Origin: Silene noctiflora
Taxonomy: Eukaryota > Streptophyta > Magnoliopsida > Caryophyllales > Caryophyllaceae
Direction: 5' to 3'
DNA: 23,883 nucleotides
NCBI GenBank assembly: GCA_009801015.1
Contig: VHZZ01000268.1
Coordinates: 26,053-49,935, forward strand
Every line of letters begins with the position of its first letter. The first letter of the stretch is position 1. The translations under genes and the position numbers were made by a program. Below, in pieces: positions 9,164 through 17,740 of the stretch. The notes under the pieces were generated by a model, which was not told the origin of the DNA, ran no database searches, and worked only from the letters and a program-made list of their open reading frames with translations.

Positions 9164-10546
9164 TGTAATACATCAGATTTGTGACCATAGGCTATTCGGC
9201 CGAGTGGGGGCTACTTGGCCGAGTAGCTGGTTTGGGTGGTCTGTCAGTGTTATGTTTGTTGTGAACTCAGGCGAGTGAGGCGTACTCGATTGAGTGTCCT
9301 GCACTCGGTCGAGTGTGTCTTACTCGGTCGAGTGACTCGTACTCGACCAAGTGTCCGGTTCGATACGGGTTTTTCCGCGGTTTGATATAAATTGATCGGA
9401 AGCATGTTATAATCATATTTTACACACTAAAACTTTCATTAAGCTGCTTAATCACCTTTTCAAGAACTCAACAACGTAAACTGCTTCCCTTTTATTCATA
9501 TCGATCCGGGGCGCGAAGTTCATCATTTTTGGGGATTTTAACACCTTTACTTCTATAATCATTTGGGTAAGTCTTTGATCTAGTCCTTTATGGTATTGTT
9601 GTAGATTAGTGAAATGCTAATTTGAGTATTTGGGGGTTTTGGGATTAGATTTCTTCGTTCGTTCTTTTGATTACTTAATTATGTTCTAGGAGGAGACTTC
9701 GTAGAAGAAGCTTTATGATTTTCGTGCTGTGATTGATTGGAGTTGCCTATCAGGTAGGGTTTCCCTAATCAGTTGACTGTAGAATGATATGTATTAAAAT
9801 GTGACAATCTTTACCACTGTTTTATGATTGAGTTATGTTTATGATATATATGGATATTGTTGTATGGAGTTGGTGTTGGTATTGTGAGTCATTGCGAGAG
9901 ATGGTCTCACCACCATTATTCGCCTCTTGTATTTCTCGATGCAAGGGGGATGTGCACATTAATGGACTTGGGTTTTCTCATGCGTGAGCGGGGATTTTGG
10001 TGGTACGCCTGCGGTCCCCACTGGCGGTGTGGATTACCTGTTGCGATTGGTAATCTGGCAGGGCCACACACCTTGATGTGTAGTCGATTGCTGGTTACTA
10101 TGGAGTTTGGAGGTGTTGCTTACGATTACAGTGGATGATTATGTTTATGCTTTGTTATGTCATATTATTGTATAGTTGACTGACCCTGTTTCTGTTTTCA
10201 AAACTGTGGTGATCCATTTGGGGATAGTGAACAGTTGGTTTAGTAGGTGATGATGATTATCATTGTTGATATTGCTGCGGGGATTGGCAGGGCGGAGTCA
10301 TCACCAGTTATTTAGTAGTCTAGCTTCCGCATAACTTTCTCTTATTTTGTTATCACAGTTTTGTGATTTAGATTTGTATTTGTATTTGTATTTTTGGGAG
10401 TTTGTAACCTTTTTAATAAAATTAAACTTTAAGTATGTTTCATTATGGTTTCTGTCATGTACACTGCCTCGGGTAACCGAGATGGTAACACTTCCATATC
10501 TTGAGGTAGTCCTTGATAAGGTGCCTTGGGGTATGGTTGTGTTACA
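9164..10546 (+). mobile_element. Solo LTR A, inserted in the copia reverse transcriptase
   Basis: It starts TGTAATAC and ends GTGTTACA, with TGTAA/TTACA inverted ends, and is flanked by ATTGC on both sides. Length is 1,383 bp. It contains a U3-like palindrome cluster (9194-9353), a TATA-like GATATAAATT (9384-9393), and a hairpin before GTGCACATTAATGG (9952-9965). No internal retrotransposon sequence follows, so it is what remains after recombination between two LTRs. Superfamily (Ty3 or Ty1) cannot be told from the LTR. Removing it with one duplication copy puts the interrupted copia frame back in register. ORFs inside it are not convincing genes. Confidence 0.85.
9194..9353 (+). promoter_or_regulatory. 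Palindrome cluster in the U3 of solo LTR A
   Basis: Seven copies of a CACTCGRYCGAGTG-type palindrome begin at about 9194, 9212, 9265, 9284, 9302, 9321 and 9340. The copies at 9302 and 9321 are closest to consensus. The cluster ends about 30 bases before the TATA-like box, where enhancer sites are expected. The role as protein-binding sites is inferred. Confidence 0.6.
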
Positions 10547-10551
10547 ATTGC

Positions 10552-10775
10552 CTCCCGGGAAACGTGCTCCGGTTAGCAAGTAAGTGGTTGTATAAAATAA
10601 AGTACAAATCCGATTCGTCTATTGAAAGACTTGAGGCACGCCTCGTTGTATTCGGGAATCACAAAACAGAGGGGATTGACTATGCTGAGACGTTTGCTCA
10701 AGTAGCAAAAATGACCACTGTTCGAACCTTCCTCGCCGTAGCAGCTGCCGAAAATTGGATTCTTCATCAGTTGTC
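10552..10775 (+). pseudogene. copia reverse transcriptase, continuation after the solo LTR
   Basis: From the right duplication the sequence resumes with LPPGKRAPVSKWLYKIKYKS and continues through RLEARLVVFG and the YAETFAQVAKMTTVRTFLAV segment to ILHQ near 10770, all RVT_2 landmarks. Similarity then fades. The catalytic YVDD region, RNase H and 3' LTR are absent, so the element is truncated here. Confidence 0.85.
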
Positions 10776-11008
10776 GAATAATGTACTCATATGCCACCAA
10801 CCACCCACACATTTTGTCGCTTCCCAACCCTCATCCTCCCTATCACCCCAGCCTCCAACCAAGAGAACCGTTCTAAGTGAAAAAATCAAAACAATATAAT
10901 ATAATAGGAGTATGATGTAAGAATTGTCCAATTGACGTCAAATGCCCCCCACCAACAATAAAAAGAATTAAAAGAGGAAAAATTTGCTTTCCTTATATTT
11001 CGAACTCA
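10776..11008. other. Unassigned DNA between copia relic and solo LTR B
   Basis: 10785-10865 is C-rich (CCAACCACCCACACA-type sequence), followed by AT-rich sequence. The source of the C-rich stretch is unknown and no gene is supported. Confidence 0.35.
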
Positions 11009-11041
11009 ACATCTGTAATACACCTAGCTTTCTTAGCTGTG

Positions 11042-11176
11042 CACTTGACCGAGTGAGTGAACCGAGTGTCTTCTAGGTTTAACCCATATTCTGGTTAGTG
11101 TCACTCGGCCGAGTGGCAGTGCACTCGACCGAGTGCCTTCGTACACTCGACCGAATGTACGAGTTCAGGCCGAGTT
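11042..11176 (+). promoter_or_regulatory. Palindrome cluster in the U3 of solo LTR B
   Basis: Six copies of CACTCGRCCGAGTG or close variants begin at about 11042, 11056, 11102, 11122, 11144 and 11164. Those at 11102 and 11122 are full matches; the first of these is a perfect 14-bp palindrome. The cluster ends about 33 bases before the TATA box, as in LTR A. Confidence 0.65.
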
Positions 11177-11208
11177 TCCGCGTGTTGGGCTTCGTGTTTT
11201 GGGCCTTG

Positions 11209-11217
11209 CTATATAAG
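11209..11217 (+). promoter_or_regulatory. TATA box of solo LTR B
   Basis: CTATATAAG is a near-ideal plant TATA box. It is followed by pyrimidine-rich sequence (TTTCAGTTTTTCCTTCATTT) suited to a transcription start about 30 bases downstream. If active, transcripts could read rightward out of the LTR. Confidence 0.6.
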
Positions 11218-12090
11218 CCTCCATTTCAGTTTTTCCTTCATTTTTACAAACCCTAAACTCTCTCTAAACTTTCTACACGCTCTCAACTACCCAAAATCCT
11301 CTCAAATACCCTTAAACCTTATCCTTTGGAGATTTCCTCTTATCATGGGAGATTTGCACTAAAGCTTCACTCTTTCTCATTTCTTTACATTTGTAAGTTA
11401 GTATTTATCCTTTTCCTTTACTTTTTTGGTTAGTAAACCCTAGTTTTTGGGAGAGTTTCTTATGGAAATTTAATTAGGGTTTTAGTTAATTAAGGGGGTT
11501 ACTTAAGGGTTAATTAGTATTGTTATTGTTGTATGATATGGTTGTGATAAGTATTATTTAATTAATTGTAGGATGTGGCTTCTTAGAGGAGGATTAGTGT
11601 GCTTGCTTGTGCTAATTGGAGTATGCTAAAAGGTAGGTTAATCTTACTCGATTTCAATAATATGAATGATGTATGTGTTGTTGTTGATGTTGTAATTAGA
11701 CTCCCATGAATGAATCATTTGCATTATAACATGCTTAGTGCGTGGTTAATTGCATCTTTAAGGAGATAATTATGATGGTTGGATTGCATTATAACATGTA
11801 TGTTAATTGGGTATTAGTCTTTTGTTGTTGGCATAATCGTATCATATCATGATGATTGGGTAATTGAAGGGTAGTCTCATATTGTGAGTGAAAATGCATT
11901 ATAACATGAGAACGAGCAATTGTTGATATGAGTATGTTTGGCATGTCGAGATTCATAATCCATGAGATGATACCATAATTGACATATTATGTTGTATGTT
12001 GCAATATATGTGTTTGTGGTGGATATTGGAGGTTGTTGGAGAAGTTGTGGCGGTGATACTTGTTGTTGTGGAGACGTAAGGCGGTTGTTG

Positions 12091-12134
12091 CCTCTTGGAG
12101 TTTCTCACTCCAAGAGGGACGTGCACATTAATGG
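12091..12134 (+). other. Conserved LTR hairpin plus GTGCACATTAATGG
   Basis: CCTCTTGGAG (12091-12100) pairs perfectly with CTCCAAGAGG (12108-12117) across a 7-base loop. GTGCACATTAATGG follows at 12121-12134. LTR A has a weaker version of the hairpin (9923-9948) and the identical 14-mer at 9952-9965. The pair lies within the transcribed part of the LTR. Confidence 0.6.
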
Positions 12135-12761
12135 CTAATGGAGGGACACGTGTGGTTGAGACACGTCGTCTGGTAGTGGTCCGGTTAGTGTCGGGCACGG
12201 TACCACGAGCGTGTCTCGAGTACCTTTTTACGGACTGCGGTGCGGCTGTTTTGCTGGGCGGTGCCGCGGTGATGTCACCGGGTTGTGGGTGTCGTGGACA
12301 TGTTTCTGACACTAATGTGTTGGCTACGGAGTAGTGGTGATTGGGGACTTGTGATTGTGCATTCATATTTGCATTTCATATTCATGCGTATTGCCTTTCG
12401 TGTTTAATTGTATTATTGAAACTGACCGAGTGTTGGCTGTGTAAATTGTCACCTATTTCCGGGGTGGTCTGTGTTGATCCATATGATATTTACGATCATA
12501 TGGGGAGCAGTTTGTATACAAGTTTGATTTTGGTATCTAGGGGGAGACGGGACGAGCCATGAGCTTTGGTGATCACCGAGTCGAGTATAGTGCTTTTAGA
12601 GAGGTTGTAGTAGTCATGACTTGTACTTTTATTTATTCATTTAATTGTATATAACTCAATAAATACTCCATTTATGTAAGCGTTTCTTATTCGTAATTTC
12701 GATTTCACTGTCTCGGGACACTGAGATGGTGACATCTCACGATTACCTTGGTCAGGTAAGA

Positions 12762-12781
12762 GGGGGGGGGGGGGGGGGGGG
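12762..12781 (+). repeat. Run of 20 G in solo LTR B
   Basis: A homopolymer of 20 G lies seven bases before the LTR's right end. LTR A has no equivalent. The exact length may reflect slippage or sequencing error. Confidence 0.7.
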
Positions 12782-12793
12782 AGTTACAACATC

Positions 12794-12957
12794 TCTCGCT
12801 TAGAGAGCTAAGATTTTATATTACACCATTTTTCACTGCTAATTCAGTAACGTATAAATATAATATATAAGTAAGATAACTCTAACGTAAAGATTTTGGC
12901 CCCCATGAAAACGAGGGTAATGTGTAACAGCAGTTGCACAGTCCAGAGCCGACCCTG
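12794..12957 (-). mobile_element. Terminal part of a CAGGGYCGGC-ended element
   Basis: Read on the minus strand from 12957, the sequence starts CAGGGTCGGCTCTGG and continues through TGTGCAACTGC to a GGGGGCC stretch. This is close to the end at 23717 (CAGGGCCGGCC... GTGCAGCC ... GGGCCCCC). Such ends are seen on plant hAT-like and related repeats. The other end was not found. Solo LTR B appears to have inserted into this older repeat, since sequence resembling its interior (AGAGATGT then GAGTTCGAA on the minus strand) lies on either side of the LTR. Confidence 0.4.
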
Positions 12958-13290
12958 TATATAAGAGTAATTATTTTGTTTGAAAAGGAAATTTGACTAG
13001 TCCTTTATAATGCGATCAACCTATCGGAAAAGATTGAAAATAATTGATTATCATTTCATACGAGCTAAACAAGATTAATGTTATTATTAGAAGGACAAAG
13101 GGCGCAATTCACGAACTTAAATACCTAATAAATAAAATATTTTATTTTTATCTCAATTCTCCATGTGTGACTGTGTGAGACTAAAACTCACAAATTTTCT
13201 TTACATTAATTAGGATATACGATCAAAATAGACTATCAATTCTTGTTTAAGACAGATTTTACAAGAGATTATAGTGAAAATAAAAAAAAA
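12958..13290. other. AT-rich intergenic DNA
   Basis: No gene, splice structure or repeat boundary was recognised. Confidence 0.4.
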
Positions 13291-13304
13291 AGATCCTGAG
13301 ACGT

Positions 13305-13495
13305 CTTAAATTAAGCGAAGCGTCTTACTTGTGACGGACACTATCCGTCATAAGTTGAAAACGGATAGTGTCCCTCTCACAATAAGGCAAGTGGGAGGGC
13401 AAGTGGGGAGGAAATGGAGTACCCATGATTAATGCCACTTGCATATTGTGAGAGGGAAGCTTGTGACGAATAGTGTCCGTCTTTAATGAGAATTT
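13305..13495. mobile_element. Foldback MITE of the AAGACGG type
   Basis: Inner arms CCCTCTCACAATAAGGCAAG (from 13372) and the inverted CCACTTGCATATTGTGAGAG (from 13435) pair almost fully. Outside them, GTGACGGACACTATCCGTCA near 13331 mirrors GTGACGAATAGTGTCCGTC near 13463. The transcript would fold into a long hairpin. No ORF or clear target duplication was found. Outer limits are approximate. Confidence 0.5.
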
Positions 13496-14157
13496 GGGTA
13501 ATTTAAGATGCTTTAAAGGAAATCATACGTCCCATTGCAATAGGAATCACTTGGCAAAACAAGTAGAGTACTATAAAGAGACCTCGTGCATGGTATGCTC
13601 TAATGCTTCACATTACTCCACAGTCCACGTAACAAATAAAAAATACTCCATAGATGGTGGACTGTGGTAGAGCCGTAGAGGTAGCCTGGTGGTAGTATAA
13701 AATGAGGAGTTAAGGTTAGAATATCCAGTAAGATAACAATTTATAACCCACGGAGAAGCTGACCAAATAATTGAGGGTTTGACCATTTACCAACCCATTT
13801 CATCTGCTCTGCTCTGCGTCTCTGAACCTTTTGACAGATGTATACAGATTACAGCTGCTCATGTACTAGCCATTTTTTATGTAATTTTCCTTTGATTATT
13901 AGATTCCTTTGTTACTTGTATCTCCACTTCCTAAAAAGTTAAATATATGGAAGATCTCAATTAGTTTGGTTGGGTTTAGTTGAAAAAGTTACAAAAAATA
14001 ATACTCGGGATTTGAATTTCAACTCGTCAGTATAAACATCGTCCTTATAAGTTTATGCACAAAAAAAAGAGTTAGACATATTCACACAAATAAAATAGAT
14101 ATTCACAAACCAATAAACCATATTCCAAACAAGGAGAGATCCATTTAACAATCCCGA
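13496..14157. other. Intergenic DNA with one short inverted repeat
   Basis: A perfect 11-bp inverted repeat, CCACAGTCCAC (13618-13628) and GTGGACTGTGG (13657-13667), is separated by 28 bases. The ORF starting at 13473 overlaps the foldback MITE and has no recognisable domain, so it is not called. The remainder shows no gene. Confidence 0.4.
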
Positions 14158-14165
14158 CATTTAGC

Positions 14166-14449
14166 TAGAGATGCCGGGCCAGGCTAGGGGATAGCAGTCT
14201 AGACACGACACGAGTGAGGGACGGTCCTGGGTCGGGCCAATGCTAGGTTGGTTTCGTCCAACTTGAGAGGTCGGGCTAGGCCACCTTTGTTTTTTTTTTC
14301 TTAGTGTAGGGACCGGGCTGGGCCAAGGAAAATGCAGCACTAGCCCAGCCCAAGGTGATGACCAAGTCGTGTCGGGCTGGCCGGACCACTAGAATTCAGC
14401 CTAGGGGATCGGACTGGGCTGAATTTCCCCACTACGATGCACAACTCTA
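14166..14449. mobile_element. hAT-type MITE with exact 8-bp duplication
   Basis: The left end is TAGAGATG and the right end, inverted, is TAGAGTTG. The flanks are identical 8-mers CATTTAGC at 14158-14165 and 14450-14457. The 284-bp interior is GC-rich with GGGCTGGGCC-like repeats and has no transposase. The 8-bp duplication places it with hAT elements. Confidence 0.75.
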
Positions 14450-14457
14450 CATTTAGC

Positions 14458-14939
14458 ATACGTCCTTGAGTATGTTTTACAGTAAGATTATCAGCAAGAC
14501 TCGAGTAAACTAAACTACAAGGACTTCAATTTTGGACAAAACTAGTTATAAGGACCCAAAATATTAATACAAAGCTTTTAAGGACCTTAAATTCTTCATT
14601 CCGTCAAATTTAACTGAGTTTGTTAGCACTGTGATTTTTTTGCATGGTTGCCTTGTCTACTTGTGTTTGTCTTTTGTGTTCTTTTTGTACAATCTTCATT
14701 GCTCTTTGTATTTATTTAAGCTTATACTATAGAGGCTAGAATATTGGTATATTTAAATTTACTACTTCGTTCATTTTTGAGAAATGCCATGTATTTCGTT
14801 TAGTCATTTAGTGTACTAGTTATAATTACACCATTTTCATTTTAAATATGGAGTATGTATTTTTTTTTTTTTAATTAAATCATCTAACTTTATTGGTGAA
14901 ATCCGCTGCTTTAAACCTTGTTTGGAAAAATGAAGCAAT
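14458..14939. other. AT-rich intergenic DNA
   Basis: No gene is seen. A poly-T tract lies near 14860-14871. Confidence 0.4.
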
Positions 14940-14959
14940 TATAATTAGTATTTTATTGG

Positions 14960-15102
14960 TGTGCCAGGAGCGGGCTCCAGCGGGGTTGGGTGAGTGGGCC
15001 AAGCACGACGTGCCTAATATCTGTGCCTGGGCCAGGCCATTTTGGTGGTAGGCACGATGGGCTGGCACGCGAGCCGGCCCAGCATGGCCAAATGCAACTC
15101 TA
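14960..15102. mobile_element. Truncated relative of the 14166 MITE
   Basis: The right end TGCAACTCTA (15093-15102) and the GC-rich GGGCC/GGCCCAGC interior resemble the MITE at 14166-14449. No matching left end or duplicate of the flanking CAACTACT was found, so the left side appears lost. Confidence 0.4.
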
Positions 15103-15279
15103 CAACTACTATGTCATAATTTTTGTCGCTACTTTTTAAAATAAAATGTAGTTTAATCATTATGAATTTCCCTAATTTTTCATATTTATATTCTTAATTT
15201 AAGATTTTCAATAAAATTAATAAGAAAACATTATAAAAAGTCATAATTATTATATATTTTTTTTAATAATTGGTTGGTA

Positions 15280-15418
15280 GGCGGGTATTTGATAGGTATG
15301 ATGTAAAACCCATCCCCGCCCCACCACCCGCGAAAGTTTTACCCATGCCCGCCCCAACTGGGGCTGGTGCGGGGCCGTACCCGGCTATCCGCTTATACCC
15401 GCCCCGCTGATATCCCTA
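15280..15418. mobile_element. GC-rich CCCGCCCC repeat with a TATCCCTA end
   Basis: Repeats of CCCGCCCC and GGCGGG are followed by TGATATCCCTA at 15408-15418. This looks like the right end of a hAT-like MITE whose left end would read TAGGGAT. No left end or duplication is visible. Confidence 0.35.
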
Positions 15419-15449
15419 AGTACAACATTACATGAAAACTAAACTCAAT

Positions 15450-15650
15450 AAGTCTTGCTTAAGACGGCCTGAAATAAGACGAACCAAATGTCCCCATTTT
15501 TTAATAAAATCTAACCATTTAATGACAAAATGTTTAACTAAAGTTGTCACTGTTTACCTTAAAAATGATAGTATTTTATCAGAAAATAGTAACATTTTAT
15601 CGTAAAATAGCTACATTTAATCCGTACTCGTCTGAAATAAGAATTTGCCA
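15450..15650. mobile_element. Degenerate TTAAGACGG-type MITE
   Basis: The left part contains CTTGCTTAAGACGGCC (near 15455-15470). The right part, near 15628-15650, inverted reads GGCAAATTCTTATTTCAGACG, a weak mirror. Related motifs occur at 13305, 18652 and 22298. Ends are uncertain. Confidence 0.35.
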
Positions 15651-15753
15651 AAGTAAAAAAACTCAACGCTAATTTAACCTGTTTATACCAGCTCCATTGA
15701 AAAACTAACGGCTGTCATTCAATAGATCCTTATTTGCTTCTTATAATATGTGA

Positions 15754-16051
15754 GGGCATCCACATGGTTTGTCTATTGACACATCACCAAGTTAACAAAC
15801 CTTTTCAGTAACAAAATCTTACCCAATAATAGACAAACATTTTCAAGGTTTATATTATAGGACCCACATAATTGCATTTACATAATTGCATTCACATAAT
15901 TTTTGATCAGGTCACTCTACAAACCCGTATACTATCTAGTAACCATTCTTATCAACAAACTTCAACATCTATTTTTAGCAATAGGAGGTTTGTAGACAAA
16001 CCTCGACATGTCATCTACAAACCCTTGACAAACCCTCAATTGCTAGTGCCC
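15754..16051. mobile_element. MITE with GGGCATCC / GTGCCC ends
   Basis: GGGCATCCACATGGTTTGTC at the left mirrors GACAAACCCTCAATTGCTAG and the GTGCCC that follows at the right. Internal GTTTGT/ACAAAC repeats recur. It includes a 14-bp tandem repeat CATAATTGCATTYA at about 15867-15903. No target duplication could be matched. Confidence 0.45.
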
Positions 16052-16469
16052 TTAGGTCCTTTATGCTTTATTATCCAATATTTGAAGTCCTTAAAGTGTA
16101 CTTTACTCCAAAACTCTATCAAGTTTTAAGAGTCTACCACATCAATTTTTCACTGACTTTTATTATTTCTTTATTATTTAAACTCACCTCATACTTTATA
16201 CATTATATTTGAGGATTGTAATTTGTGGTGGGCAATTTTCCAAAATGTTAAAAATGTTTCAATTTTAGAATTCAATTCTAAATATAGATTCCCAAACATG
16301 CCTTTAGAGATATGAAAATTGATATTTTTTTCTTTCCTATAGTAACAATGGTAACTATCTTGAATTGAAAATAGGGTGGATGAACCTTTTTTTTCACTTT
16401 GCATTTTGCTCCATGTCATAGTTATGAGTTGTGACTCAAGAGCTATGATACGATATTAGATTGTGGTAT
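16052..16469. other. AT-rich intergenic DNA
   Basis: No gene or repeat boundary recognised. The ORF at 16189-16419 on the minus strand is not convincing. Confidence 0.35.
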
Positions 16470-16477
16470 ATAAAAAC

Positions 16478-16737
16478 ATCTCCAATGATTAAGTTACAAC
16501 TTACAACCTATTAAATTAACTTTACACATCGGATTTTAACTAAATAATTTCAAACTACAATCTACTCCATTGGTTTAGCCAATTTACTATGGAGTACTAA
16601 TTTGGATGAGAACCCAATCATCATACTTTCCTATTTATTAATGTAATTTCCATTTTCCTAACATAAAATCAAAACTTTAAAATAATCTCTCTAAAAATTA
16701 TCGTTTTAGACTCTTAATTATGCGACTCATTGGAGAT
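16478..16737. mobile_element. hAT-type MITE with exact 8-bp duplication
   Basis: Perfect 11-bp terminal inverted repeats ATCTCCAATGA (16478-16488) and TCATTGGAGAT (16727-16737) are flanked by ATAAAAAC at 16470-16477 and 16738-16745. The 260-bp element has no ORF. It lies about 2.3 kb upstream of the bHLH start codon. Confidence 0.75.
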
Positions 16738-16894
16738 ATAAAAACCAAAGGTAGTTAAATAATCTTGATCTACTTCACAATCACATCTACCATATAAAGG
16801 TTTAAGCAAAACGTGGCACTTGGTTTTTTGGTTATAAAGAGGGACAATAAATTTCGAATAATAGGTTGTTTCAATATATAACTGTCACTAAGAC

Positions 16895-17081
16895 CAGTGG
16901 CAAAGCTAAACGAAGATTAGTAGGGGACATTCATCCCCGTTGAACAATGAAAAAATAGAAACTTTAAGTTGAAATATTCGATTTTTTGTAGCTTACTTTA
17001 TTAAATACACTACTTGTTCCGTTGTTCGCTTATATTGGAGTTTCTCGCACCCCCTAATGTGAAATTCTAATTCCGCCACAG
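16895..17081. mobile_element. hAT-type MITE with CAGTGGC / GCCACAG ends
   Basis: The left end CAGTGGC and the right end GCCACAG (inverted CTGTGGC) match at 6 of 7 positions. The flanks are identical 8-mers ACTAAGAC at 16887-16894 and 17082-17089. At 187 bp it is non-coding. It sits 150 bp from the previous MITE and about 2 kb upstream of the bHLH start codon. Confidence 0.75.
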
Positions 17082-17089
17082 ACTAAGAC

Positions 17090-17740
17090 ATCTCCGATTG
17101 CGTAAACCATGTCATAATCCCTAGTGATTGAGGATGCTCTTCGAGAACAATGTAAGATAAGCAACACAGTAATGAGTTAATTTTCTCAAAAGAAATGAAA
17201 AAGAAGGGGAAGAGTGGGGTTAGTTGGCACCAAGTAAAATGAGTGTGAAACAGCAAAGAGATGGCTGTTTTTAAGAATAGTTGGCAAATTTGTGTCAGTA
17301 AAAATAACAAAAGCACCCAATAAAAAATTATTACCCCTACTCTACCTCTACCCTCTACCTCTACACTACACCCAGCAAGCAAGCTTGGCCTTCAAGAGAA
17401 GCACCTCTCTAATCACTTCAACATCTAATTACTAAAATAATCACTTAATTAATTAAATAATTAATAAAATAATTACTTAATTAATAAAATAATGAGTTAA
17501 TCAGAACACAGTACTAATAATTAAGAGTGAGAAGTTTAAATAAAAAAATTAAAGTTTGGAAGGCATTACAGCAGGTAAAGTGGGATATAATAATTATGAT
17601 TATTTTTAGGAAATGATTTAACCAAACAAAGAGCAGTTGGCAGTGGTTAGTCTATCAATTAAAATATTATGATGATGAATGTCACCAGTTGCTTCACCAG
17701 GTAACCAATCTCCCTCTCTTTCTATCTCTCTTATATTACT
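17090..17740 (+). promoter_or_regulatory. Probable promoter-proximal region of the bHLH gene
   Basis: The stretch has an imperfect CTCTAC repeat at 17337-17372 and AT-rich sequence after it. A good splice-donor-like CAG|GTAACC lies at 17701. A transcription start cannot be fixed from sequence alone. The assignment rests mainly on position upstream of the gene. Confidence 0.3.

Larger units (their letters stand above)
11014..12788 (+). mobile_element. Solo LTR B, same family as solo LTR A
   Basis: It starts TGTAATACACC and ends GAGTTACA, flanked by ACATC at 11009-11013 and 12789-12793. Length is 1,775 bp. Shared with LTR A in the same order: a palindrome cluster, TATA box, a GGCTTC/GACTTC...AGAGGAGG-like block, a hairpin before GTGCACATTAATGG, and a GAGATGGTRACA-like block near the end. 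Differences include three extra GCATTATAACATG motifs and a run of 20 G near the right end. No internal domain follows, so it is a solo LTR. ORFs inside it (for example 12095-12334 and its antisense) look like chance readings. Confidence 0.85.

Noticed and set aside
9857..10138. 93-residue ORF inside solo LTR A
   Set aside because: No recognisable domain, and it lies wholly inside a non-coding LTR; the homologous part of LTR B does not keep the frame.
11953..12366. 137-residue minus-strand ORF inside solo LTR B
   Set aside because: Threonine-rich low-complexity translation antisense to GGTGGT-type sequence; no domain and no LTR A counterpart.
12864..12965. TATATAAG repeated on both sides of 12872-12957 as a possible 8-bp duplication
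   Set aside because: The left end would start TAAGAT, which does not match CAGGGTCGGC inverted; the 8-mer is simple AT sequence.
13473..13670. 65-residue ORF with several C and H residues
   Set aside because: No regular zinc-finger spacing, and the start overlaps a foldback MITE.
15754..16051. Exact target duplication for the GGGCATCC MITE
   Set aside because: Several end placements were tried and none gave matching 3- or 8-bp flanks.
17083..17382. 99-residue minus-strand ORF
   Set aside because: Hydrophobic translation of pyrimidine/purine-skewed sequence in the gene's upstream region; no domain.
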